Below, in pieces: positions 12,475 through 23,232 of a DNA stretch of 64,000 nt (position 1 is its first letter; each line of letters starts with the position of its first letter). The notes beneath the pieces are model-generated. The model was not told the origin of the DNA. It made no database searches and was given only the letters and a program-made list of their open reading frames with translations. The stretch comes from Colocasia esculenta. Taxonomy: Eukaryota > Streptophyta > Magnoliopsida > Alismatales > Araceae. The stretch lies in NCBI GenBank assembly GCA_014218235.1, contig CM024753.1:179218348-179282347 (forward strand), in the 5' to 3' direction. The position numbers were made by a program, and so were the translations under genes.

Positions 12475-12486
12475 TCCTCCCCCACT
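12475..12486 (-). other. polypurine tract of element A
   Basis: Read on the minus strand this is AAGTGGGGGAGGA directly before the TGTAACACC end of the LTR. This is the expected position and composition for the plus-strand primer. Confidence 0.8.
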
Positions 12487-12649
12487 TAAGAAAATTTGGT
12501 CCCCAAATTTACACATAATGGTATAGTTTCATACCTGAGAATAGTTCTGGGTGGTTTTTCTTCATTCTTTCGTCCGTTTCCCAAGTAGTATTTGTAACTC
12601 CATCTCGACTCCATTGGACCTTCACCATAGGTATGGTACGATTCCTGAG

Positions 12650-13741
12650 TCATTGAAACTTCCGATCCAGTAGCTTGATCGGCTTCTCTTCATAGGTCAG
12701 GTCCTCCCGAATCTCCAAGTCCTCATGGTTAATCACATGGTCGGCATTGTATAAATACTTCCTCAGCATGGATATATGGAACACATTGTGCACATTTGCC
12801 AGTTGTGGAGGTAGTGCAAGTCTATACGCCACCTGACCAACCCTTTCCAGGATTTCAAAAGGTCTGATAAATCTGGGACTCAACTTTCCCTTAATCCCAA
12901 ATCTTTGAATTCCCCTTGATGGTGAGACCTTTAAGAAAACATGGTCGCCCGCTTGGAATTCCAGCTCTCTCCTTCTTTTGTCTGCATAACTCTTCTGTCT
13001 GGATTGTGCTATCGTCATACATTCCCTGACAATCTGAACCTTCCTTACAGTCGCTTCAATTAAGTCGGGTCCAACCCATTGGTTCTCTCCAACCTCTTCC
13101 CAACAAAGGGGTGATTTGCAGCTCCTGCCATATAAAGCTTCAAACGGTTCCATCTTGATACTTGCATGATAGCTATTGTTGTATGCAAACTCCATCAGGT
13201 ATAACTGGTCATCCCAACATCCTTTAAAATCAAGCACAAGAGCACGAAGCATGTCCTCCACGATTTGATTGGTCCTTTCGGTTTGTCCATCAGTCTGAGG
13301 ATGAAAGGCAGTGCTAAAATTTAGTTTGGTACCCATTGCTGCTTGTAAACCCTTCCAGAAGTGTGAAGTGAATCTAGGGTCCCGATCAGATATTATATTA
13401 GATAGAACCCCGTACAATCTAACTATCTCTTTAACATAAAGTGCAGCCAACACATCTACTGACCAGGTGCTCTTAATTGGCAAGAAATGAGCTGACTTAG
13501 TCAATCGATCAACTATTACCCATATTGCATCCATACCACCTCTAGTCTTTGGTAATCCCATGATAAAGTCCATCCCGATGCTATCCCACGTCCATTCTGG
13601 AATTTCTAGGGGTAGCAATCCACCGGCTGTTCGGAAATACTCAGCCTTGACTTTCATGCATGTTAAACAATATGACACATGATCGGCCACATCCCTCTTC
13701 ATGTTTGGCCACCAATACGACCTTTTTAAGTCTTGGTACAT
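12650..13741 (-). pseudogene. pol: element A integrase, with GPY/F-type tail
   Basis: A 363-residue open frame. It starts inside the zinc-binding domain (WWPNMKRDVADHV, then CLTCMKVK) and contains the DDE core: Asp in IGMDFIMGLP, Asp in SDRDPRFTSHFW, Glu in HPQTDGQTERTN. The C-terminal part has KLSPRFIRPFEILERVG (GPY/F module) and HNVFHISMLRKY, typical of plant chromoviruses. The stop after KLLDRKFQ comes where a chromodomain-like tail would begin, so that tail looks lost or disrupted. The upstream HX3H half is separated by a frame change at an A run near 13740. Role: integration of cDNA. Confidence 0.9.
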
Positions 13742-13926
13742 TTTGTTGATCCAGGGTGGATCGTGTACTTTAACTGGTGAGCTTCATTTAACAATCTCTT
13801 CTTGAGTTCCCCATGATCAGGGACACATGTTTTGCCTCGGAATAGTAACCTCCCATCAGATGCCAGAGAAAATTCTAGTCTTTGTTCTAGCTTTTCTCTA
13901 ATCTCAACTAAAAATGGATCCTCTCC

Positions 13927-15336
13927 TTATTTCTCCTTGATTTCGGTTAGTAGATTAGATTGTATTTGGAGATTGGAAATCATGACTTGTTTCTTCTTCT
14001 TTCCCATGTCTAAGTTCAAACTTGCAAATTGCTCCAGTAACTTCCATTCGCCCAGCATCATACTAGCTAGCATAGCTCCTGGTTGCCTACTTAGAGCATC
14101 TGCCACCACATTGGCTTTTCTTGGGTGATATTGAATGGAAAAGTCAAAGTCTTTGAGATATTCTAACCACCTCCTTTGTCTCATGTTATGCTCCTTCTAT
14201 GAGAATAAGTATTTCAGACTCTTGTGGTTAGAAAAGACTTTAAATTGCTCACCATAAATATAATGCCTCCAAATCTTCAGGGCGAACACTACAGCGGCTA
14301 ACTCCAGGTCATGTCCCAGGTAGTTTACTTCGTGGATCTTCAATTGTCTTGAGGCAAATGCTATCACTTTCCCTTATTGCATTAAGACACATCCCAGACC
14401 TATTCCAGAAGCATTTGAATAAATTTCAAATCCTCCCTCTTCAGTGGGTAAGGCGAGGACAGGAGCAGTAGTCAGACACTTCTTCAAGCTGTTAAAGCTC
14501 TCTTCACATCCATCGATCCATACAAATGGATTTTCCTTTTGGGTCAGCTTGGTTAATGGTACTGCAATCTTTGAGAAATCCTTTATAAACCTTCGGTAAT
14601 ATCTTGCTAATCCTAGAAAGCTCCTGATTTCCGTGACGCTTGTTGGTCTTTCCCATTTCAACATAGCCTCTACTTTTGATGGATCAACAGCGATACCATC
14701 CTTGGTTACCACATGCCCCAGAAAGGATACCTCCTCAAGCCAGAATTCACATTTACTTAGCTTGACATACAGTTTAATCTCCCTCAGAATTTGCAATGAA
14801 ATCCTCAAATGTTCCTCATGTTCTTCTTTTGTTTTGGAATAGATTAGTATATCATCGATAAATACCACCACAAATTTATCAAGATATGGGCGATAGATAC
14901 TATTCATCAGCTGCATGAAAACTGCAGGGGCATTTGTTAGTCCAAAAGATATAACAATAAATTCATAATGCCCATACCTGCTTCGGAAGGCTGTCTTGTG
15001 TATATCTTCTCCCTTGATCTTCAATTGGTGATAGTCGGATCTGAGATCTATCTTAGAGAAATATTTAGCTCCAGACAGTTGATCAAATAATTCATCAATC
15101 CTTGGCAGGGGATATTTGTTCTTGATGGTTAACTGGTTTAATTGCTTATAGTGTATACACAGCCTCATCGACCAATCTTTCTTCTTGACAAAGAGGACAG
15201 GTGCACCCCATGGTAATGTGCTTGGTCGGATAAATCCTTTCTCTAGTAGTTCCATCATTTGCTCTTTTAATTCCTTCAATTTTGCGGGGGACATTCTATA
15301 TGGTGCCCTAGATACTAGTGCTGCTCCAGGGATCAA
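13927..15336 (-). pseudogene. pol: element A reverse transcriptase and RNase H
   Basis: RT motifs in order: KELKEQMMELLEKGFIRPS, GAPVLFVKKKD, PLPRIDELFDQL, the catalytic box FIDD (in VVFIDDILIYSKT) and FLGHVVTKDGI. RNase H starts with EIYSNASGIGLG and reads through stops at about 14360 (TAA after CVLMQ) and about 14196 (TAG after LFS) to YHPRKANVVADALSR near 14085. Family members carry glutamine at the second stop, and the first stop is also compatible with a glutamine codon. A further TAA at 13927 ends the open frame. The polymerase core is otherwise uninterrupted for 320 codons. Confidence 0.88.
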
Positions 15337-15357
15337 CTCAATGGTAAAATCGACCTC

Positions 15358-16131
15358 TCACTCAGGAGGAATTCCTGGCAAGTCTTCGGGAAAGACATCA
15401 GTGTACTCGCTGACAATATGGATGTCCTCAATCTTGACTTCCTTCTTTGCGATGACAACAGCAGCCAGAAAGGCCATACAACCTTTCCTCATCATCCTTT
15501 TGGCTTGTAGTGTAGAGATGAGTGACAGTCTCCTGCGGTTTCTATCTCCTGAGAACACTAGTTTTGGGTAATGACTAAAGGTTACCTGACTTCTCTTACA
15601 ATTGACACTAGCCCCATGTTCAGACAACCAGTCTGCTCCTAGTATCACATCATAACCCTCCATGTCCATACATATTAAATTTGCAGGTAGGTTTTGAGTT
15701 TCAATCAACACTTCACTAGATGGCAAATGGTTTCTAAGATTGGTGCCAGGACCAATCGGGGTTGACACAACTATCCCAGATTTCACTGGGACGGGTTTTA
15801 TAGGCAAGGTGTCAGCAAATGTTTGAGATATGAAGGAATGAGTAGCTCCCGTATCAAATAGAACAAATGCAAGACGGGAAAGAATAGTAAGTGTACCTTC
15901 CACAACACCTCCTTCTTTTGTAGCTTCAGGCTCCTGAATAGCTTGTAAGCGGCCTTCCCTCCTTTGTCCATTTGGACGCTTGTCCTGAGGGGCTTGTTCT
16001 TTAAGTATTGGGCAGTCAGAGATCATGTGGTCACGACTTCCACAGCCCAGACATCTCCCTTGAGCTCTCCAGCATTGTTCGGACCGGTGACTAGCTTTAT
16101 CACAGTGTTTGCATCTTTCTTCAGTAGCCAC
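15358..16131 (-). pseudogene. pol: element A zinc knuckle and aspartic protease
   Basis: The 257-codon open frame contains two short cysteine/histidine motifs (CKHCDKASHRSEQC and CLGCGSRDHMISDC), a duplicated nucleocapsid knuckle, followed by the protease active site LFDTGATHSFIS and the flap-side region GYDVILGADWLSEHGA. It ends at a TGA after PGIPPE, where the family normally continues with an arginine (CGA), and RT follows in the same reading direction. The upstream TAG at about 16136 separates it from Gag. Confidence 0.87.
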
Positions 16132-16137
16132 TACTAT

Positions 16138-16875
16138 CTACTTGCTTAACTCCTTCGGCTTCTTATGAGCTTGTTCATTAAAACCACCATTGGGCCATTT
16201 CTTCCCAATGGTCGGTTGATACCTTCCAGTAGCGGATACTTGCTCTCTCTTCACCGACTTACCTTTGACCCTTTCAGCTATCTCCATGGCATCTTCCAGT
16301 AAGTGCGCTTTCTTTATCATATCAGTATAGGTTTGAATGTCCATTGGCGACAGTTGTGTGATGTATTGGGGCCTCAAGCCATTCAGAAAGCGTTTTGCCT
16401 TCATTCTTTCTGTCCCAATCAAGTGAACGGCATATCGGGACAGATGAGAGAATTGGGCCCCATATTCTGCCACAGTAGTCCTCTCTGCTACAAAGCCGCA
16501 AACTCTCTCGGAAAAGTATTTGGTGTTGAAGCATTCAATGAACTGAGCCCATGTCAATTGCTAACCATTCAGTGTTGCTTCCACAGACTCCCACCATGCC
16601 CTGGCATCCTTTTCAAATTGGAAAGTCGCCAGCAGTACTTTGTTTTGGTCCGTGCATTGTATGACCTTGAATATTCTTTCAATTTTCTTAACCCAGTGTT
16701 CAGCAACATCTGGGTCAGTACTTCCATCAAAGCTAGGTGGATCCATACTTTGAAAATTCCGATGGAGATCACCGGCTCCGTGGTTACGCCCACCCTGGGT
16801 GGCTTGTAGTATTGCCTGAGTCAAATTTTGTAATGTTTGTTGCATGTTTCTAGCCTGGGTTCGTTCAGCAGCCAT
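16138..16875 (-). pseudogene. gag: element A Gag
   Basis: I place the start at the ATG at 16875-16873 (MAAERTQARNMQQ). The capsid domain shows MDPPSFDGSTDPDVAEHW, ARAWWESVEATL, TWAQFIECFNTKYF and the hallmark of plant gypsy Gag, AEYGAQFSHLSRYA. A TAG at 16558-16560 interrupts it, and a second TAG after KELSK (about 16135) separates it from the knuckle/protease frame. An in-frame ATG further upstream at 16968 is possible but less like family members. Confidence 0.85.
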
Positions 16876-17315
16876 TGAGGTAATAAGTACCTTCAAGATA
16901 ATAATATAAGTTAGACATCTAAATATAACACATGTGACTCTTAATCCCATAGCTCTACCCAAGCTCACATTTAGGTATGACAGATTTTGACTCGTGTGAT
17001 CGTCAACTATAATACTCCTTGTTCCATTCCATTCAACTAAATAAAAACCTTACATCAAAGGAACCAACTAAAGGGTCCATTATTCAAATAAAAACTCCAT
17101 GAAAATGTTTCACTATTACATAAACTACTCAAACATCTACTCATAAACTGTCGACTCCTCATAAGACGGGTGCTCTTCACTCTTTTTTTTTTAATAAAGC
17201 CAGACCAAGGAGGTAGGTAGGGGCGGTCTCACTAGCAAGTGAGAGGGCCACTACCTTCCCAAGTGGCTAGGGGTGGGTTTTCATATATAAGTAAAAGGTA
17301 GGTACAACAAGGGGG

Positions 17316-18245
17316 CTAGGACCTGATGGAAGGATCTCCTACCTTATCAAGATGGTAGGGATCCTTAATAGTAGTAGGCAGGTCGCCCCAGGAACTCCAA
17401 ATGACAAAACGAGGACAGGAGATGGCAGAACTGGCCAGGCAGTCCGCTACTCTATTAGCTTCCCTGGGAACATGAGCAATTTCAGCTTTCAGATTCAAGG
17501 TCTTCACTGCAATGTCATGCATGATACAGGTGAGATCCCACTGGCTAGAGATCTGATTAGTGACCAGCTGAAGGAGATTGAGTGAGTCTGTCTCCACCAG
17601 TACTTCAGAAACACCCTTACTGCAGCAAATGGAGAGGCCATCGTTGAGTGCCATAGCTTCAGCTGCAAGACTTGAGTTTAGATCATGGTATGCCCGGGTG
17701 AAGGCCCAGCACATGTTGCCCTCATGGTCTCGAAGTATACCTCCACCTCCGGCTGTCCCCGATGTCCTCATAAAGGCGCCATCAACATTTAGCTTTAATC
17801 TCCCCGATGGGGGCGTGATCCATCGGACAATGGTCGGGGTTCTGCTCTTCAGCTCTTCCATACCATGTTCAGTTTGACGGAGTGCAGCTAGCCATGGTTG
17901 CAGGACTTTCTGGAATTTAAAGGAGATGCAGATCGCGCGGATGGACAACATTGTTCTGTTGATGATGTGCTTGGCCGTCATCCCCTGATCTTGGAATCTA
18001 GCTTTATTTCGGCTACACCATATCTCCCACAAAGCAGCCATGAAGGTGCATCGAATGAGGCGACCAGATGTGGCGATAATTTCTGGGCGGGCAAGGAAGG
18101 CAGTCACACCATCTGTCACTGCGCTAACTTCCTGTTGCTGAAATGCAGAAGATGGGAAAGCTCGGACCAGACTTGATCGGCGGTGTCGCTTCTGAAGAAC
18201 AGATGAAGGGCGCTTTCTTCTTGAGGTTGGGGGCAGCAGGAACAT
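17316..18245 (-). pseudogene. LINE ORF2 C-terminal RNase H
   Basis: A 309-residue frame. Residues from about 140 match the plant RVT_3 RNase H family: LNVDGAFMRTSGTAGGGGIL (first catalytic Asp), LAAEAMALNDGL (Glu), VETDSLNLLQLV (Asp) and the tail VPREANRVADCLA. RNase H at the C-terminus is typical of plant L1-like LINEs. The segment before it follows the zf-RVT zinc region found in neighbouring frames. It ends before the poly(A) tail. Confidence 0.88.
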
Positions 18246-19025
18246 TTAGAAGCGAGGGGCACTCCTTTTTCCTTCACAGTCTCATCCACCGGTATGGAGT
18301 TGAGGATAAGGCGCCATAATAGGACAGACCATTTGAGGGGGATGTGGGGTGACAACAAGACAGTCCACTGTTGAGAATTTGCTGGTGCGAGGAGGGATCG
18401 ACAGATTTTGTGGAGAATTTGCCATTTGCAGTAGGACACCAAATCCATGTGTCCTTGGTGCCATTAGAAGTTAAGAACTGAGACAAAAGATGTCGGGGGC
18501 AATACCGGATAGCAGTCTGCAGCTGAAAGCTCATCGGGTTGTTGAAGGCCTGCTGAACAGTGCAATACTTATCGGACATGTTGTTCCAGATGTCTTCAGG
18601 GATGAAGTCTTTTAGGGGCACCTCCTCGGTCCATGCATCATACCAAAGTAAGTTGTGGGGCTGCTGTTCATAGAAACAATTCTGTGGTTTCTTTGGATGA
18701 TGTGGGCTGCTTGCTTCCATAAATTTCTGTCCGCGGCCAACATGAAGGGGAAATGAGCTTCGGAGTGGTGACAACTGTAGAGATGTTTACCTCTGAAGAA
18801 TCTGGCCCATAAGGAGTCCGTCGTCAAGGCTTTCCATAGCATCTTTGTCCGGAATGCAATCTGCATGTGATTCAGATTTAGAACTCCCAACCCCCCACTC
18901 TCCTTTGGCTGTGCAATGGTGTTCCAGCCCTTCCAATGTCTTTTCGGGGATCCCTCGTATGAGCCCCAAAAGAAGTTGGCGAGGATCCTGTGGAAGCCTC
19001 TCACCACAGTGGCTGGGATGGGCAT
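18116..19025 (-). pseudogene. LINE ORF2 RT thumb and zf-RVT region, three frames
   Basis: Three overlapping minus-strand frames (19025-18612, 18774-18274, 18448-18116) join into one LINE protein segment broken by frameshifts. The first has FFWGSYEGSPKRHW and GGLGVLNLNHMQIAFRTKML, which is the conserved post-RT region of plant LINEs. The last has PLKWSVLLWRLILNSIP and a CX2C plus HLFF zinc-binding pattern (zf-RVT). At least two indels separate them, near 18620-18770 and near 18400. Confidence 0.82.
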
Positions 19026-21825
19026 GGCTCTTCACTCTTGCCCTGCCCCATCGGAGTCCACTGGATCCTCATCACTACCTGAAAAGGACAGGATGATAGG
19101 GTGAGCGAACTAGCTCAGTAGGATTTACATCTCAATGTGCGGGCACTAATGTACATGATTAACATTTTAAATAAGTAGGAGATGAACATGAACATGATGA
19201 CAATGCATGCATTTCTAACAAGTCAAATAGCTGAATAGAGCGAATATCATATCAAATCAATTATTGAATTTCATATGCAATGACAGGTAATTCAAGAATA
19301 GAATCATATCAAAAGGAATTGGCCATATTCACACAGATATCACATACTCACGTGATCAGATGTATCATATCAAACTTATCATATCACATCAAACGAAGGC
19401 ACATAAGCACCACAAGTCCATACTTCCGCGGTTATAAGTACGTTGGGGCGCTCCTCCCCAGGACCAGACAGGACCCCTATTGCACATGCATTAGTTAAAT
19501 GGACCGAAGTCCCATGTTGTGCCGATCAAACATATACACATTATGGCCATAGATTACCAATAACAAGCTCAAGGTAATAAGGACATGATCATTTATAGAG
19601 TCAAGGTATGACAATAGCTCGAAAGATCAATTGGGTAGCATAACGACGTATCTTATGTTTCATATTTCTTTAATGTCTTGACAAGAGGATGATTAATGAC
19701 ATATCGTACACGGTACAAGTGCTCTCTATCTCCAGGGTACTTCATGGTACAACTAGCTCGGTCTCTATGAGGGAATCCATAGAGTACAGAAACTTACGGA
19801 GGTCTTAGGGAAAAGATCGCTAGTCTGCCAATACGGAATGACCGGCAGAGAGCTCCCAATTCCCCAAGAGGGGTGTGCCTAATCGTACAAATGTGTAAGT
19901 GACGTGTCCCAGATCTTTCCTAATCATGTATGCAATGGATGAGCAAGTTATGGAAACAACGGAAAGCGTATAAATAAGGAAAGTCCATACGCAATAAACA
20001 AGTAACATAATAAAAAGTTCTTAAACTAAACAAGTCCACTCTAACATGTAATCTCCACAATTTCATATCATATTCTTATCATGACAATTTCACATCAAGC
20101 TAGATCACAAGATAATAATCAATGAACAAAAATCATTCACATTAGAATCATTTTCAAGTCATTATAGCTTTCAAATAGGTTGATTGCTTTTAGGCCAATG
20201 CACACTATGTAACACTATGTATCATGCTTACAGACCAAGAACCTAAACATGCTGACTGACTAGCCGGAAAGAACAGTCTCGGGTCGGTCTTTGAATCGCA
20301 TCATACACAGTAGACGCTTTTCATAACACGGTGCACAATCAAAACACGGTCAAACTGTGAAGAATGAAAATCGCGACGCCTTAAGTGGTCGCCTTTTTCA
20401 TTGATTCACGACGGGTTACCCCATCGCGTTCATGAAATGTGTTTAAAATAGAAATATAAAAATCACCGAAATCCTTGGGCGGACAAACATGCTAAATCCC
20501 GACGGGGGTTCCTGTCGTGAATCAGACAAGCGCTGAAATCCACACAATGCACAATCCCATGCAGGCGGTTGACCGGTCAAACGAAAAATCATGACGGACA
20601 TCACGGTCGCCTTTTAACGAATCGCGATGGCCAAGGCCGACACGATACTAGGCGATGGAATCGCATCGTCTAACGCGGTCGTGATTTAAACCTCAACCCG
20701 AAAAACACAGGAAATCGTTACAACCTTCATGTCAGGCCTATAACTTGAAATCTAATGACATTTAGGCAAAAATCTCAACATAAAAAACGACGAGGACAAC
20801 TAATCAAAGAAGTTTCTTGTTTTGGGTTTGATCTAATTCTATCTCGGTTTGCGTGAAACATGTGAAAAACATAGAAAGCCCTAAACATGCGTGACTTAGG
20901 GAAAACACTTATAACTCGACGAATACACCATGAAAATTGGGCAAATCATTTGCATATGAAACTAGTCATGTAGCACTACAAGATGGTATATGTTTCGTTT
21001 AGTTTTCTGCCCGAGATTACCTACCTTTAGACGAATCTAAGAGACATAATAGCCCAGTCGATGCAGAGCAAGGTTGAGGAAGAACCTCGATTTTCCCTAG
21101 CCGTTCTCCTCTCCTCCTGTGCCCTAGCTTGCTCCTCGTGACCCCAACTCAATGCCAAACTTACCCTAAGAGTCTCTTCACGATTATATATACCTCTAGG
21201 GTTTAATTCCATGTCCTAATGGTGCTAGGAAAGGTGGCTGCGAAATCAGCTTGACACCTTCCAAAATTTGGGATTTCTCCTCCCAAATGAAGTAGCTACA
21301 CCATAGGAAGGCTCTTAGCATGGTTGGCCACGATTTGGCTTACTATGCTTGGCTAATAGCATTAGTTTAAGCCCTAATTTGCCCTTCCCAATTACCACAT
21401 AATTACAGGTATGAATTTTGGGTATTTCTCTTGCTCCAATTTATTCTTGGGCCAAAAGTGATCCATTGGCCCAATTTTGATAATGGGTCATCAATACATG
21501 ATGTTGGTAGTCTCTCCAACATGTTTATTTAATTTATGACCGTATTATATTTTCGCGTTAATGGTTTTCCGACTTAGTTTCCTAATTTGGGTAATTAGTC
21601 ACATTGTGACGTACACTTGGCCAATCAGATTTTTCGTTGCACGAATTTTTTCATGGAACACTTGGGAATAATGTTTGGGGTTAATTTATAATTTTTACAG
21701 AGTTTTCCGACGTGTTCTTGTATGTACGATAGTGGTACGTATGTTCTACCATTCCGATAATATGAAAATTATTTATATCCATTTATTTCTAATTTTTTAA
21801 ATTTCTAAATTTTCGAGGTGTCACA

Positions 21826-22740
21826 CGTCAACCCCAAAGCAGCCAAGGCAGGAGGAGACTGGGCGGGATGCTCCATGTTATCTCGACCAGTAACAGTGGC
21901 CTAACATGCCACGTCAGAGCCAGAAGCTACCTCAGTTTGGAAGGACCTTGTCCCAGATACTGTTGTAGGTAATCAAGAAGCTACCAGGGATCTGAATGCC
22001 CGATCGAGCCCATGAAGGGGGACCCGTCAAAGTGCATTTTTGACAAGTATTGTGACTACCATAAGGACTACAGGCTTACGATTGATCAGTGTCATAGCCT
22101 GATGACCAAGATCACAGACTTGTTACATAAGGGCATCATCGGAAAGGACATTGTCAATGGGAAGCCCAAGTCAGCCGACTCTGACAACAAGAAGGCCGCC
22201 CCCTTCTAAGGTGGTGGTACTAGTGGTCGCATGTGGAGCAACAGGAGGTGGCGACAGCGAGTGCAAGAGGAAGGTCTATGTGTCAACGGCTTGGCCAAGC
22301 TCCACAAAGCAACCGCATGAGAGTAATCAAGAAGCTACCAGGGATCTGAAGGCCCGAGTCCATGAAGGGGAACCCGTCAAAGTGCATTTTTGACATGTAT
22401 TGTGACTACCACAAGGACTACAGGCACACGACTGATCAGTGTCGTAGCCTGAAGGCCAAGATCACAAACTTGCTACGTAATGGCGTCATCGAAAATGACG
22501 TTGTCGACAAAAAGCCCAAGTTGGCTAACTCTGACGATGAGAAGGCCGTCTCCTCCAAAGGGGGTGATACTAGTGCTCAGGGGCGGAGCGGTAGGAGGTG
22601 GCGATGACGGGCATAAGAGGAAGGTCTACGCATCAACGGCTTGGCCAAGCTCCACAAATCAACCATGGGAGAGTGGCAGTGTAATTTATTTTTCAAACGA
22701 GGACCTTGTCGGCCTTAATGTCCCCCACGATGATGCATTG
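21826..22740 (+). pseudogene. gag: element G block 2: Gag C-terminal region with internal duplication
   Basis: Resumes G after element A. A ~354-bp segment is present twice (about 21969-22322 and 22323-22676). Each copy encodes SKCIFDxYCDYHKDYR and DQC(H/R)SL, matching the Cys/His segment that precedes protease in Tat-type gypsy elements. The end reads VIYFSNEDLVGLNVPHDDAL, the conserved lead-in to protease. The reading frame changes between copies. It stops at 22740, where CACTA-1 is inserted after TTG, and continues at 30718. Confidence 0.8.
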
Positions 22741-22930
22741 CACCACAAGAAAATGTGGGTTTACCGATGGAATTTAATTCCGTTGGAAAATATGTCGAAA
22801 TTTTTGACGGATTATTTTTGTCGAAAAAACCGTCAATAATTTAGACGAATTTTATTTTGTCGGAAAAATATGTCAAAAATTCCAACCGACACATTTTTTT
22901 CTGACGGAATAAAATCCGTCAGGAATTCCT
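22741..22930 (+). repeat. left terminal and subterminal repeats of CACTA-1
   Basis: The 13-bp terminal inverted repeat is followed by alternating copies of CCGTC/GACGG motifs in both orientations (for example around 22810, 22834 and 22900-22920). These are the usual binding sites for the TNPA-type protein of En/Spm elements. Confidence 0.85.
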
Positions 22931-23047
22931 CCAATTTTTGCTCTTCGCTTCCCTCCCCAAACTCATCGACTCTCTCTCTCTCTCATTTTTCTTACGGAAT
23001 GAAATTCTTCAGGAATTCCCCCAATTTTTGCTCCACGCTTCCCTCCC

Positions 23048-23087
<40 letters not shown>

Positions 23088-23232
23088 TGTCACCTTCAGT
23101 CACCGCAGTCGCCTCACCTTCAGTCACCGCAGTCTCCTCCGACTCCACTATTGTTGTCATTATTACCTTTGGTCGCCCGCACCATGGCCTCTAGTCTTCC
23201 GCACCATCTTCAGTTTCCTGGTGCCCCTTCTG

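Larger units (their letters stand above)
17185..19026 (-). mobile_element. 5'-truncated LINE (L1-type) inside LTR of element A
   Basis: The uninterrupted sequence of the other LTR (around 9648-9661) shows that this block is an insertion. It is flanked by a 13-bp direct repeat GCTCTTCACTCTT (17172-17184 and 19027-19039). On the minus strand it ends in AATAAA-like sequence and a poly(A) run at 17184-17195, the 3' end of target-primed retrotransposition. Only the C-terminal part of ORF2 remains, so the 5' part, including endonuclease and RT core, was lost at insertion. Confidence 0.92.
9348..21825 (-). mobile_element. Ty3/gypsy retrotransposon A (Tekay/Del-like), nested in G
   Basis: A 12.5-kb element in reverse orientation. 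Its outer ends read TGTCATGCCCC (plus strand) and GAGGTGTCACA, and it is flanked by CGTCA at 9343-9347 and 21826-21830. Its LTRs are about 3.1 kb. The minus-strand order gag, protease, RT-RNase H, integrase is that of Ty3/gypsy; lineage assignment as Tekay/Del-like is by Gag and integrase resemblance and long LTRs. Coding parts carry several in-frame stops. The right (5') LTR lacks about 125 bp at its U5 end together with the primer site, and contains a LINE. Confidence 0.92.
17002..21825 (-). repeat. 5' LTR of element A, U5 end deleted and interrupted by a LINE
   Basis: Matches the left LTR from its position 9473 onward, so the first ~125 bp (the U5 end) are missing. No primer site is visible between it and gag, implying a deletion at 16977-17002. 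The LINE at 17185-19026 interrupts it. Without the insertion the length is about 2.97 kb. It ends at GAGGTGTCACA before the duplication CGTCA. Confidence 0.9.

Noticed and set aside
15185..15571. Plus-strand 128-codon frame
   Set aside because: Antisense shadow of the protease/RT region of element A.
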